Positions 24,281 through 33,098 of a stretch of 35,422 bases of DNA are shown piece by piece; positions within the stretch are counted from its first letter, which is position 1; the number at the start of each line of letters is the position of its first letter. Under the pieces are notes generated by a model that saw only the letters and a program-made list of their open reading frames with translations, was not told the DNA's origin and searched no databases. The translations under genes were made by a program, and so were the position numbers. Source of the stretch: Streptomyces lushanensis (GTDB lineage Bacteria > Actinomycetota > Actinomycetes > Streptomycetales > Streptomycetaceae); contig NZ_MAUD01000343.1 in assembly GCF_001700515.1 (NCBI RefSeq), positions 1 to 35,422 of the forward strand, read 5' to 3'.

Positions 24281-25648
24281 ATGCGCGCCAGCAGCATCCG
24301 CACCACCCGGTGGAACGTGCTCATATCCGGCTCCCTGGGCCTGCTGCTGGCGGGCGTGGCGGCCACTCCGGCCCATGCCGGGACGGTCCGCTCCAGACAG
24401 TGGCACCTCGATGTCATGAAGGCCGAGGAGATGTGGCGGACCAGTACGGGCGAGGGGGTGACGGTCGCCGTCATCGACTCCGGTGTGGACCCGGAGCCCG
24501 ACCTCGAAGGTCAGGTGCTGCCCGGCAAGGACTTCTCCGTGAAGCCGGGGGACGAGCGCGACGACTTCGGCAACCACGGCACGGGCATAGCGGCCATGAT
24601 CGCGGCGACGGGCAGGAGCCACGGCGGAGACGGCGCCTTCGGTCTGGCGCCGGGTTCGAAGATCCTTCCCATCAGGGCGGATCTCGGCGCGGGCAGGTCG
24701 GGCGACGAGATGGAGGCCGAGGCGATCCGCTACGCGGCCGACTCCGAGGCCAGGATCATCAACATCTCCCGGGCCGGTCCGTACGACGGCGTCGCCACCC
24801 GCGAGGCGGTGAGGTACGCGCTCGGCAAAGGGAAGCTCATCTTCGCGGGTGTGGGGAACGACGGCGAGTACGGCAGCGTGAAGTACCCCGCCGCGACACC
24901 GGGGGTCGTGGGCGTCGGCGCGGTCGGCAAGGACGCCAGAGCCACCGGCGAATCGCAGCGCGGGCCGGAGGTGGACCTGGTCGCGCCGGGCACGAACATC
25001 ATCACCGCGTGCGCGGGCGCGACCGGACTCTGCGACACGCACGGCACCAGTGACTCCACCGCCCTCGCCTCCGCCTCCGCCGCGCTCATCTGGTCCGCGT
25101 ACCCGGACTGGACGAACAACCAGGTGCTGCGGGTCATGCTCAACACGGCGGGCGGCCCCACCGACGGGGCCGAGCGCAACGATTCCGTCGGGTACGGGAT
25201 GGTCCGCCCGCGGATCGCTCTCACCGACCCGGGCGATCCCGGGCCCGCCGACGAGTACCCGCTGCCCGACCTCGCGGCAGCCTCCTCCCAGGAGCCTTCG
25301 CCCGAAGCGCCCTCGCCCGAAGCCTCGGCGCCCCGGGACGCGGGCGACGGTGACGGTGACGGAACCGAGCAGCCCGCACCGGCCGCCTCCTCCGACGGCG
25401 GTGGCGGCACCGGGCTCTGGATCGGTCTGGGCGTCGGCGCGGCCCTGCTCGTGGGCGCCGCCGTCGCCGTACCTCTCGTCCGCTCCCGCCGCCGCGCCAC
25501 CGTACCCCCGCCGCCGCCTCCGGCCTTCGCGCCCGTTCCGTACCAGCAGCCGCCGCAGTACGGACCGCCGCAGTACGGGCCGCCGCCCCAGCGGCAGCCG
25601 GATCAGACACCACAGCAGTACCCGCCGTACGGTCCTCCGCAGATCTAG
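24281..25648 (+). CDS. mycP: Mycosin, type VII secretion-associated S8 serine protease
   Basis: The 455-residue protein has a signal peptide (cleavage likely after AHA, residues 31-33), a subtilase domain and one transmembrane helix near 382-404 followed by basic RSRRR and a short Pro/Gln/Tyr-rich cytoplasmic tail with repeated QYGPP. The catalytic triad is D66 (AVIDSGVD), H99 (GNHGTGIAAMIA) and S257 (HGTSDST), with oxyanion N193 (VGNDG). C244 and C251 flank the serine loop, as in mycobacterial mycosins. MycP proteases sit on the outer face of ESX membranes and process substrates. No Ecc core component adjoins it here, which is unusual. The Ser motif GTSDSTALA departs from GTSxAxP. Confidence 0.9.
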   Translation: MRASSIRTTRWNVLISGSLGLLLAGVAATPAHAGTVRSRQWHLDVMKAEEMWRTSTGEGVTVAVIDSGVDPEPDLEGQVLPGKDFSVKPGDERDDFGNHGTGIAAMIAATGRSHGGDGAFGLAPGSKILPIRADLGAGRSGDEMEAEAIRYAADSEARIINISRAGPYDGVATREAVRYALGKGKLIFAGVGNDGEYGSVKYPAATPGVVGVGAVGKDARATGESQRGPEVDLVAPGTNIITACAGATGLCDTHGTSDSTALASASAALIWSAYPDWTNNQVLRVMLNTAGGPTDGAERNDSVGYGMVRPRIALTDPGDPGPADEYPLPDLAAASSQEPSPEAPSPEASAPRDAGDGDGDGTEQPAPAASSDGGGGTGLWIGLGVGAALLVGAAVAVPLVRSRRRATVPPPPPPAFAPVPYQQPPQYGPPQYGPPPQRQPDQTPQQYPPYGPPQI

Positions 25649-25737
25649 CGGATTCGCGCCGCGGTCCCAGCTCTCGCAGTGCCGCGGTCCCAGTTCGTCC
25701 AGTTCCGTCTCAGCCTTTTCAGTTCAACGGGGAAGCC
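25649..25737 (+). repeat. Short direct repeat between mycP and the next gene
   Basis: GCCGCGGTCCCAG occurs at 25658-25670 and again at 25681-25693, a 13-bp perfect repeat with a 23-bp period, followed by several CAGTTC copies. It could arise by slippage or hold a regulatory site; no promoter hexamers stand out. Confidence 0.5.
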
Positions 25738-26163
25738 ATGTCGTTCGACGAGGAGTGGGCATCCGCCCGCACCGGTGCCACAGCCCACACCGATATGCGG
25801 CTCAACAGAGTGCCCGACGACGGGCCGGCCGGCGCGAGCGGCGCCGATCTGAGCGTCAGCCAGGACAAGCTGGGCGAGATAGGGAGCGCCGCGTACGCGC
25901 TGCACGGCCGGCTCAAGACCGACGGCAACCACGCGAGCGGCAGCACCTCCGACGCGGCGACGATGATGACCGCCAACAACTTCCGCACCGGCGCCGCGAT
26001 GCGGACCGTCCATGACACCTGGAACTCGCAGCTCAGCACATTGCTCGACGCGTGCGCGAACATCTCCAACCATCTGGACCACAGCGCGGCGTCGCACGCG
26101 AGAGAAGAGGAAGACATCACGGCCGCTCTCGCGGCGTCCAGGATAAACGAGTACTTCAAGTAG
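25738..26163 (+). CDS. Small WXG100-like protein, probable partner of the next gene
   Basis: A 141-residue, mostly helical protein without signal peptide. The likely hairpin turn has W95-N-S (VHDTWNSQLSTLLDAC) where WXG100 proteins have WxG, and helices flank it (QDKLGEIGSAAYALHGRLK, ISNHLDHSAASHAREEEDITAALAASRI). Its C-terminus is INEYFK, with no YxxxD signal. It lies 13 bp before the large WRG protein, the usual arrangement of a small chaperone-like ESX partner with a big effector. No other family recognised. Confidence 0.75.
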   Translation: MSFDEEWASARTGATAHTDMRLNRVPDDGPAGASGADLSVSQDKLGEIGSAAYALHGRLKTDGNHASGSTSDAATMMTANNFRTGAAMRTVHDTWNSQLSTLLDACANISNHLDHSAASHAREEEDITAALAASRINEYFK

Positions 26164-26176
26164 CCCCGGGGTAGTG

Positions 26177-28513
26177 ATGCTGACCTTCAACGACGTGTAC
26201 CACGCCCCGCTGGACAAGCTGAAGTCGGCGGCGGACGACTGGTCGGAGATGACCACCAAGCTGGAGACGCTCGCCGAGGACGCGCGTACGACCATGGCGG
26301 CCAAGGCCAAGGACGACTACTGGCGAGGCGTCAACGCCGAGGTCACCAAGCCGTTCGTGGACAGGACGGCCAAGGAGTTCGACGACGCGGCGAAGGCGGC
26401 CAAGGGCATCAAGCTGATCCTGGAGGACGGCTACGAGGCGTTCAAGAAGGCCAAGGACGACCTCACGAGGCTCATGGACACGGACGCGCCGGCCCAGCAC
26501 CTGGTCGTCACCGCCCATGGCAGGGTCGAGGCCCGGTATCCGCTGGAGAAGGACCAGGGCGCGCGCCACGACCCCGACTTCAGCGAGATGCTGCGCACGC
26601 AGAACAACAAGATCGACGCGATGCAGCGCCGTATCGACGCCGTCGTGGAGACGTGCGACGACGCCGATGTGGCCGCGGCCAACGCGCTCACGGCGAACAT
26701 CACCACCGACCAGCACAACTTCAGCGCGCCCAGGTACGGCAGCCTGGACGCCGAGGAGGCACAGCGCGCCCTCGATCTGGCGAAGAAGGGCCGTGACCTC
26801 ACCCACGCCGAGCTCCAGCAGCTCAACGAACTGCTGGGGGACAACCACGCGTCACGCGAGTTCTCCCGGACCTTCTACGACGGTCTCGGTCCCGAGGGAT
26901 CGCTCAAATTCTTCGGCCAGTTGGCCACGGACACCTACGACTACTCCGAGCTCGACGAGGAACGCCTCAAGGACGTCCAGGCGCTTCAGCGGAATCTGGG
27001 GCTCAACCTGGCCACCGCCACCGTCCCCTCGGGCGAGAACGACCCGTGGACGCAGAAGTGGTCCGAGGACATGCGACGGCTCGGCACCGAGCGCATTCCG
27101 CTGATCAGGAACGACATGAATCCGGCGTACGGATATCAGCTCCTCGGCGGGATCATGCGGTACGGCACCTACGACCCGAGGTTCCTGAACCCGATAGCCG
27201 AGCATGTGGTCCAGCTGCACCAGAAGGACCCGTACATGTTCGCCGACACGAAGTCGATGGGCGGCTGGCGGAAGAATCTCTTCAACCCGTCCGGTGTGAA
27301 CGGCTCCGGTTACGATCCGGTCATCGGCATGCTGGAGGCGCTCGGGCACAGTCCGGAGGCGTCGAAGCAGTTCTTCTCCGCCGTGCCCACGGCCTACAAC
27401 GAGGACGGCACCGTCAGCACGGGTGCCCGCGCGGACCTCGGCAAGGACAAGGACGGCCGTCCCATCGAGAGCTACCTCGACTACTTCGCCACGGAGGAGT
27501 ACGAGTCGTTCCCCGACATCGACGGCCACGACCCCGATGAAGCAGCCGCGTCCATGGCGTACATGCCGGACGCGCTGGGCCATGCCCTGGAGTCCGCCAC
27601 GCTCGGCTATTCCTGGGACAGCCCGGATCCGAACGCCGTCCGGGACGGGACGAACGCCGCCGTCATGGGGCAGGTCGTCGAGAAATACGGTCAGGACCCG
27701 GGTCTGCTCAAGCACCAGGAGGCGCTGGCCGACAGCTTGGGCCACATGGGAGCCGGCTATGTCGACGACATCAACTGGGCGCTGGAAGGGAACGTGGACG
27801 GCAGTATCTTCGCGCCGGACAAGAACCCGGACGCCCATGCCGAGTTCGGCAGGGACAACGCCCGCCACTTCCTCAGCGCCCTGGGCCAGCACCCCGACGC
27901 CTACGCGTCCGTCACCACCGCCGAGCGGATCTACACCAGCAGCATGCTGGAGGCGCAGGTGGGCCCGGACGGGATCAACCAGGGCGCGGCGCGGGCGGCC
28001 GTGGGCGTCGGCGCCGAGGTCCAGGGGATGCTCGACCAGTCGCGTGCCGACCAGGTCGAGGCGGAGGGCCTGAAGCTGCACGAGGAGTACGAGAAGGCAC
28101 AGCAGCAGCGGTCCGCCTGGGTCGAGTTCGGCGCGACCTCCGCGATCGCCGCCGGTGTCGCGTTCCTGCCGGCCACCGCCGCCGTCGGAGCGGCTGCCAT
28201 CCTGGTGCCCCTCGCCGTCGACACGGGCAGCGGGGCGCTGGAGCAGATCGCCGGCCAGGTCATCGGCGACTGGTCGGACGGCGGCATCGACAAGCACAAG
28301 GAGAAGATCGAAGAGCTGACCCGGGAGGACAAGACGACCGTCTTCCGGGCCGGTGAGCACAGTGCGGAGGCGCCCATGAAGCATTTCCGCGACCAGCACG
28401 GCATCGACATGAACAGCGAATTCGGCAGGGATCTCCAGGACTCCGTCGATCTCGGTTATGCGAAGGGCAATGACCGGGAGAACCAGCAGGGCAACGATCC
28501 CGAGACCGGCTGA
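26177..28513 (+). CDS. Large WXG-motif helical protein, putative type VII effector (possibly DUF6571-like)
   Basis: A 778-residue protein whose first ~100 residues form a WXG-like hairpin: W49-R-G51 in KDDYWRGVNAEV, with long helices either side. The middle (about 180-620) is Asp/Glu-rich and helical with no enzyme motif I recognise (EFSRTFYDGLGPEGSLKF, GHALESATLGYSW). Near residues 655-695 is a long hydrophobic hairpin (SAIAAGVAFLPATAAVGAAAI, then LVPLAVDTGS), and the last ~80 residues are charged and hydrophilic. No signal peptide. GTG 26174 is an alternative start. Membrane insertion, and therefore a pore or anchor role, is inferred. Base composition looks less G+C-rich than in neighbouring genes. 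Confidence 0.8.
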   Translation: MLTFNDVYHAPLDKLKSAADDWSEMTTKLETLAEDARTTMAAKAKDDYWRGVNAEVTKPFVDRTAKEFDDAAKAAKGIKLILEDGYEAFKKAKDDLTRLMDTDAPAQHLVVTAHGRVEARYPLEKDQGARHDPDFSEMLRTQNNKIDAMQRRIDAVVETCDDADVAAANALTANITTDQHNFSAPRYGSLDAEEAQRALDLAKKGRDLTHAELQQLNELLGDNHASREFSRTFYDGLGPEGSLKFFGQLATDTYDYSELDEERLKDVQALQRNLGLNLATATVPSGENDPWTQKWSEDMRRLGTERIPLIRNDMNPAYGYQLLGGIMRYGTYDPRFLNPIAEHVVQLHQKDPYMFADTKSMGGWRKNLFNPSGVNGSGYDPVIGMLEALGHSPEASKQFFSAVPTAYNEDGTVSTGARADLGKDKDGRPIESYLDYFATEEYESFPDIDGHDPDEAAASMAYMPDALGHALESATLGYSWDSPDPNAVRDGTNAAVMGQVVEKYGQDPGLLKHQEALADSLGHMGAGYVDDINWALEGNVDGSIFAPDKNPDAHAEFGRDNARHFLSALGQHPDAYASVTTAERIYTSSMLEAQVGPDGINQGAARAAVGVGAEVQGMLDQSRADQVEAEGLKLHEEYEKAQQQRSAWVEFGATSAIAAGVAFLPATAAVGAAAILVPLAVDTGSGALEQIAGQVIGDWSDGGIDKHKEKIEELTREDKTTVFRAGEHSAEAPMKHFRDQHGIDMNSEFGRDLQDSVDLGYAKGNDRENQQGNDPETG

Positions 28514-28535
28514 GACAAGAGAAAGAGCGAGATCT

Positions 28536-29228
28536 GTGAGGATACGGAAGACCGCACGGACCGTGGGTGTCGTGCTGGCATTCGGCCTTGGCGTTTCGGC
28601 GTGCGGCTCCGGCGAGAGCGAGGAGCCGAGCTTCGTCGGCGCCGGGAAGCTCTGCGGTTCCGTGTTCTCCGGCGACGCGAGGGCCGCCGTGGAGAGCGCG
28701 ATCGGCGACACGAGCTTCTTCGCGACCGGTGACGACAAACTCGGCGAGGTGGCCACCGGGGTCAAGGATCTCTACGCGGACGGGCAGGACGCGTACACCA
28801 GCGCCGGCGAGTTGTGCGTGATCAACGGGGAGAAGCGTGGTTCCGGGCGCATGGACATCAGCTTCGGCCTTTACAAACCGGAAGACGTCCTGGACGACCG
28901 CCACTCGGCGGACCAGCGGCTCTACGCGCTCGGTGAGCAGGCCGTGGCCGGAATCAAGAACTCCTCGCTCCGCTTCGAGTGCGTGAGCCCCCAGCTGGAC
29001 GGCTCGGACAAGGATCCCGCGCGCATCGTGGGCCTGATGAGCTTCCGCGACCCGAAGGCGCCGGAAACCCAGGCCCTGCGCGAGGACAATCTCACCGTCC
29101 TGCACGCGGCGTCGTTCGCCCTGGCGAAGAATCTGGAGTGCGAGAACAACGGCGGGCTTCCGCAGAAGGCGGTGCTCCGGCCGAAGCCCGAGCCCGATCC
29201 CTCGCAGGAGTCGTCGCAGAACGGCTGA
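28536..29228 (+). CDS. Lipoprotein closing the type VII-like cassette
   Basis: A 230-residue lipoprotein starting at GTG 28536, 22 bp after the large WRG gene. Residues 1-25 form a lipoprotein signal with lipobox VSAC in FGLGVSACGSGE. The mature domain has three further cysteines (KLCGSVFSG, GELCVING, RFECVSP) plus LECENN, suggesting disulfides, and a Pro/Glu/Ser tail. No family recognised. Position after a putative secreted effector suggests a surface partner or immunity-type protein; this is inference. A terminator follows. Confidence 0.8.
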   Translation: MRIRKTARTVGVVLAFGLGVSACGSGESEEPSFVGAGKLCGSVFSGDARAAVESAIGDTSFFATGDDKLGEVATGVKDLYADGQDAYTSAGELCVINGEKRGSGRMDISFGLYKPEDVLDDRHSADQRLYALGEQAVAGIKNSSLRFECVSPQLDGSDKDPARIVGLMSFRDPKAPETQALREDNLTVLHAASFALAKNLECENNGGLPQKAVLRPKPEPDPSQESSQNG

Positions 29229-29242
29229 GGATACTGCCGTTT

Positions 29243-29271
29243 CCCGCCCGGGGCTTTCGCGTCCGGGCGGG
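29243..29271. terminator. Terminator after the lipoprotein gene
   Basis: CCCGCCCGG (29243-29251) pairs perfectly with CCGGGCGGG (29263-29271) around an 11-base loop. It separates the cassette from the convergent tRNA gene. Confidence 0.75.
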
Positions 29272-29275
29272 GCGG

Positions 29276-29350
29276 TGGAGGCCGTGGCGGGAATCGAACC
29301 CGCGTAACTCGCTTTGCAGGCGAGTCCCTGAACCACTCGGGCACACGGCC
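29276..29350 (-). tRNA. tRNA-Cys (anticodon GCA)
   Basis: Read on the minus strand, the acceptor GGCCGTG pairs with CACGGCC. The D-arm follows as GCCCGAGTGGTTCAGGGA. The anticodon stem CTCGC/GCGAG encloses loop CTGCAAA with anticodon GCA. The T-arm is GCGGG-TTCGAAT-CCCGC. Discriminator U73 is the identity base for cysteine. CCA is encoded (29276-29278), which many Streptomyces tRNA genes lack. Confidence 0.96.
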
Positions 29351-29533
29351 AGGTCTCTGGCATCTTCGCGCATGTCGTGCTCCTGCTTGTTGTCGACCGT
29401 AGAGCGGCGGCGGGCCGGGCTCAAGGCGGGCGGCGGTGGTGCAACGCGACTGCCACACTCCGTTCACGGTCGTACGACCAAGGAACCAGCCCGGATCCGC
29501 CGTCCGACAGGGATCAACCGCTGATTAGGCCCT

Positions 29534-29539
29534 TACCCT
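29534..29539 (+). promoter_or_regulatory. -10 box of a probably leaderless MFS mRNA
   Basis: TACCCT lies six bases before ATG 29546, with no Shine-Dalgarno sequence. The -35 region is weak. Confidence 0.4.
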
Positions 29540-29545
29540 GTGCCT

Positions 29546-31051
29546 ATGACCACCCTGGAACCAGGCGACGCCGATGTCGCTCCCGTCGACCGCGACGCCG
29601 TGCTCCTGACGTCCGACGAGGCCCGTGACCAGGGTGGTGTCCTGGGTCCCACGCACCGGGCGCTCAGTATCGGCATCGTCTCCGTCGTCCTGCTGATCGC
29701 CTTCGAGGCGACCGCCGTCGGTACGGCCATGCCGGTGGCCGCGCGGGAGCTGCACGGGGTCGCGCTGTACGCCTTCGCGTTCTCCGCGTACTTCACCACC
29801 AGCCTCTTCGCCATGGTGCTCTCCGGGCAGTGGGCCGACCGCAGCGGGCCGCTCGCACCGCTCGCCACCGGGATCAGCGCCTTCGGCGCCGGGCTGCTGC
29901 TCTCCGGCACGGCCGGCACGATGTGGCTGTTCATCGTCGGCCGTGCCGTCCAGGGACTCGGCGGCGGGCTGGTCATCGTCGCGCTGTACGTCGTCGTCAG
30001 CCGCGCCTATCCGGAGCGGCTGCGGCCCGCGATCATGGCCGCGTTCGCTGCGAGCTGGGTGATCCCGTCCGTCGTCGGACCGCTCGCCTCCGGCACCGTC
30101 ACCGAACATCTCGGCTGGCGCTGGGTCTTCGTCGCGATACCGGCCCTGGTCGTGCTGCCGCTCGCGCTCGCCCTGCCCGCGATACGGCGGATGGCCTCCG
30201 GGCCCGCCGATCCCTGCGCGCCGCCCGTCGCCCTCGACCGGCGCAGGATCCGGCTCGCGTTCGGTATCTCGCTGGGCGCCGGGCTGCTCCAGTACGCGGG
30301 CCAGGACCTGCGCCCGCTGTCCCTGCTCCCGGCCGCCGCCGGCGCCGCCCTGCTCGTCCCCGCCGTCCTCGGACTGCTGCCGGACGGCACCTGGCGGGCC
30401 GCGCGCGGACTGCCCTCCGTCGTCCTGCTGCGCGGTGTGTCCGCGGGCTCCTTCATCGCCGCCGAGAGCTTCGTACCGCTGATGCTCGTCACGCAGCGCG
30501 GGCTGTCGCCGACGATGGCCGGGCTCTCGCTCGCGCTCGGCGGCGCGACCTGGGCGCTCGGCTCGTACATACCGTCCCGGCCACGCATGGAGCCGTACCG
30601 CGAACGGCTGATGGCGGGCGGCATGGTGCTGGTCGCCGTGGCCATCGCGACCGTGCCGAGCGTGCTGATCGAGTCCGTACCGGTCTGGACCGTCGCGATC
30701 GCCTGGGGCGTCGGCTGTCTCGGCATGGGCGCGGTGATCGCCTCGACCAGCGTGCTGCTGCTCAAGCTCTCCGCCCCGGGCGAGGCGGGCGCGAACTCCG
30801 CCGCGCTCCAGATCTCCGACGGACTGTCGAACGTCCTGCTGCTGGCGGCGGGCGGCGCGGCCTTCGCGGCCCTGGGCGGTGGCGCGGTGGGCGGCCACAC
30901 CGCCTCCGCCGTGAGCGGCGCCGGCGCGACGGGCTCCCACCCGGCGGCCTTCGCCGCGGTGTTCCTGCCCATGGCGGCGGTGGCACTGCTCGGAGTGTGG
31001 GTGGCCACGCGGGTGAACGCCCGGGTGCCCGCCCCGCTACCGTCCCGCTGA
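29546..31051 (+). CDS. MFS transporter, probable drug/metabolite exporter (DHA2-like)
   Basis: A 501-residue membrane protein with about 14 hydrophobic helices after a ~37-residue acidic cytoplasmic tail. Family motifs include LIAFEATAVGTAMPVAA in helix 1, GQWADRSGP in the first cytoplasmic loop, GRAVQGLGGGLVIVALYVVV, and the exporter motif region ASWVIPSVVGPLASG near 175. Proton-driven export of small hydrophobic compounds is the usual role; no substrate is indicated. ATG 29546 is preferred; GTG 29540 is directly upstream in frame. Confidence 0.88.
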   Translation: MTTLEPGDADVAPVDRDAVLLTSDEARDQGGVLGPTHRALSIGIVSVVLLIAFEATAVGTAMPVAARELHGVALYAFAFSAYFTTSLFAMVLSGQWADRSGPLAPLATGISAFGAGLLLSGTAGTMWLFIVGRAVQGLGGGLVIVALYVVVSRAYPERLRPAIMAAFAASWVIPSVVGPLASGTVTEHLGWRWVFVAIPALVVLPLALALPAIRRMASGPADPCAPPVALDRRRIRLAFGISLGAGLLQYAGQDLRPLSLLPAAAGAALLVPAVLGLLPDGTWRAARGLPSVVLLRGVSAGSFIAAESFVPLMLVTQRGLSPTMAGLSLALGGATWALGSYIPSRPRMEPYRERLMAGGMVLVAVAIATVPSVLIESVPVWTVAIAWGVGCLGMGAVIASTSVLLLKLSAPGEAGANSAALQISDGLSNVLLLAAGGAAFAALGGGAVGGHTASAVSGAGATGSHPAAFAAVFLPMAAVALLGVWVATRVNARVPAPLPSR

Positions 31052-31189
31052 CCGGTGCGAGGCGACCGGCGAACACGGATGAATCGGGGCAACTCGGAGC
31101 GAGCGTGGTGCCCTTGGCGGTCCCGGCGCAGGGATGTGGCGCCCGTCGCACCTCGCCTCATTCGTACGAGGATCCCGCCGCCCCACGGG

Positions 31190-31195
31190 TAGGGT
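31190..31195 (+). promoter_or_regulatory. -10 box (TAGGGT) upstream of the helicase gene
   Basis: TAGGGT matches the Streptomyces -10 pattern and predicts a start near 31202, but no -35 box is visible at normal spacing. The rest of 31052-31258 shows nothing notable. Confidence 0.4.
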
Positions 31196-31258
31196 GGCCC
31201 GGTCGTCGTACGCCGCCGCGTGCGCGCCCCGTCACCCCGAGCGCCCGAACCGGAGACC

Positions 31259-33055
31259 GTGACTACTACCGCCTCCTCCCACCACCTCTCACCCGCCTTC
31301 CCCGGACGCGCCCCCTGGGGTACGGCCAACAAGCTGCGTGCCTGGCAGGAGCGGGCCCTCGGCAGATACCTCCAGGAGCAGCCGCGTGACTTCCTCGCCG
31401 TCGCGACACCGGGCGCCGGCAAGACGACCTTCGCGCTGACGCTCGCCTCCTGGCTGCTGCACCACCATGTCGTCCAGCAGGTGACCGTCGTCGCGCCGAC
31501 CGAACACCTCAAGAAGCAGTGGGCGGAGGCGGCGGCGCGCATCGGGATCAAGCTCGATCCCGACTACAGCGCGGGACCGCTGAGCAAGGAGTACGACGGC
31601 GTCGCCGTCACCTACGCGGGCGTCGGCGTACGGCCCATGCTGCACCGCAACCGGTGCGAGCAGCGCAAGACCCTGGTCATCCTGGACGAGATCCACCACG
31701 CGGGCGACTCCAAGTCCTGGGGCGAGGCGTGTCTTGAGGCGTTCGAGCCCGCGACCCGCCGGCTCGCGCTGACCGGTACGCCGTTCCGGTCCGACACCAA
31801 CCCCATCCCTTTCGTGGCGTACGAGGAGGGCGACGACGGCATCCGCCGCTCGGCCGCCGACTACACCTACGGCTACGGCAGCGCCCTCGGCGACGGAGTC
31901 GTCCGTCCCGTGATCTTCCTCAGCTACAGCGGCAACATGCGCTGGCGCACCAAGGCCGGTGACGAGGTCGCGGCCAAGCTCGGCGAGCCCATGACCAAGG
32001 ACGCCGTCTCGCAGGCGTGGCGCACCGCGCTCGATCCGCGCGGCGACTGGATGCCGAATGTGCTGCGCGCCGCCGACCAGCGCCTGACCGAGGTGCGCAA
32101 GGGCATCCCGGACGCGGGCGGACTGGTCATCGCGACCGACCAGGACTCGGCGCGCGCGTACGCGAAGCTGATCCGTGAGATCACCGGTACGAAGGCCACG
32201 GTCGTCCTGTCCGACGACACCGGCGCGTCGAAGCGCATCGACGACTTCAGCGCGGGCGAGGACCGCTGGATGGTCGCGGTCCGGATGGTGTCGGAGGGCG
32301 TCGACGTACCGCGTCTGGCGGTCGGTGTGTACGCGACGACCATCTCGACGCCGCTGTTCTTCGCCCAGGCCGTCGGCCGTTTCGTACGGTCCAGACGCCG
32401 TGGCGAGACCGCGTCCGTCTTCCTGCCCACCATCCCCAATCTGCTCGGGTTCGCGAGCGAGATGGAGGTGGAGCGCGACCACGTGCTCGACAAGCCGAAG
32501 AAGAGCGGCGAGGAGGACCCCTACGCCGAGTCCGAGAAGGAGATGGCGGAGGCCGAGAAACAGCGGGACGAGGCGGACGCCGACACCGGCGAGCAGGACA
32601 TGCTGCCCTTCGAGGCGCTGGAGTCCGACGCCGTCTTCGACCGGGTGCTCTACGACGGCGCCGAGTTCGGGATGCAGGCGCACCCGGGCAGCGAGGAGGA
32701 GCGGGACTATCTCGGCATCCCCGGACTGCTGGAGCCCGACCAGGTGCAACTGCTGCTCCAGAAGCGGCAGGCACGGCAGATCGCGCACAGCCGCAAGAAG
32801 CCGGACGCCGAGGCGGATCTGCTGGAACTGCCCGCCGAGCGGCGGCCGGTGGTCTCCCACAAGGAACTGCTGGAGCTGCGCAAGCAGCTCAACACGATGG
32901 TCGGCGCGTATGTCCATCAGAGCGGCAAGCCGCACGGAGTGATCCACACGGAGCTGCGCCGGGTGTGCGGCGGGCCGCCGAGCGCCGAGGCGACGGCGGG
33001 ACAGATCCGGGAGCGGATTGCGAAGGTGCAGGAGTGGGCCACCCGGATGCGGTGA
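31259..33055 (+). CDS. DEAD/DEAH-box superfamily 2 helicase (XPB/SSL2-like)
   Basis: A 598-residue ATP-dependent nucleic-acid helicase. Walker A is TPGAGKTTFAL near residue 57, the DEAH-like box is LDEIHHAGD near 142, motif III-like LTGTPFRSD near 171, and motif VI QAVGRFVRSRRRGE near 370. A charged stretch (about 415-450, EKEMAEAEKQRDEADADTGE) separates the motor from a C-terminal region of unknown role. Start uncertain: GTG 31259 (VTTTASS) has GGAG very close; GTG 31220 is the alternative. The stop codon lies inside a 14-bp tandem repeat. Confidence 0.88.
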   Translation: MTTTASSHHLSPAFPGRAPWGTANKLRAWQERALGRYLQEQPRDFLAVATPGAGKTTFALTLASWLLHHHVVQQVTVVAPTEHLKKQWAEAAARIGIKLDPDYSAGPLSKEYDGVAVTYAGVGVRPMLHRNRCEQRKTLVILDEIHHAGDSKSWGEACLEAFEPATRRLALTGTPFRSDTNPIPFVAYEEGDDGIRRSAADYTYGYGSALGDGVVRPVIFLSYSGNMRWRTKAGDEVAAKLGEPMTKDAVSQAWRTALDPRGDWMPNVLRAADQRLTEVRKGIPDAGGLVIATDQDSARAYAKLIREITGTKATVVLSDDTGASKRIDDFSAGEDRWMVAVRMVSEGVDVPRLAVGVYATTISTPLFFAQAVGRFVRSRRRGETASVFLPTIPNLLGFASEMEVERDHVLDKPKKSGEEDPYAESEKEMAEAEKQRDEADADTGEQDMLPFEALESDAVFDRVLYDGAEFGMQAHPGSEEERDYLGIPGLLEPDQVQLLLQKRQARQIAHSRKKPDAEADLLELPAERRPVVSHKELLELRKQLNTMVGAYVHQSGKPHGVIHTELRRVCGGPPSAEATAGQIRERIAKVQEWATRMR

Positions 33056-33098
33056 GCCGGATGCGGTGAGCCGGATGCGGTGAGCCGGTCGCGGTGAA
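33043..33098 (+). repeat. 14-bp tandem repeat spanning the helicase stop codon
   Basis: CCGGATGCGGTGAG occurs three times perfectly (33043-33056, 33057-33070, 33071-33084), then once as CCGGTCGCGGTGAA (33085-33098), with weaker echoes to about 33135. Each copy contains TGA, so the helicase stop at 33053-33055 is repeated downstream. Confidence 0.9.
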
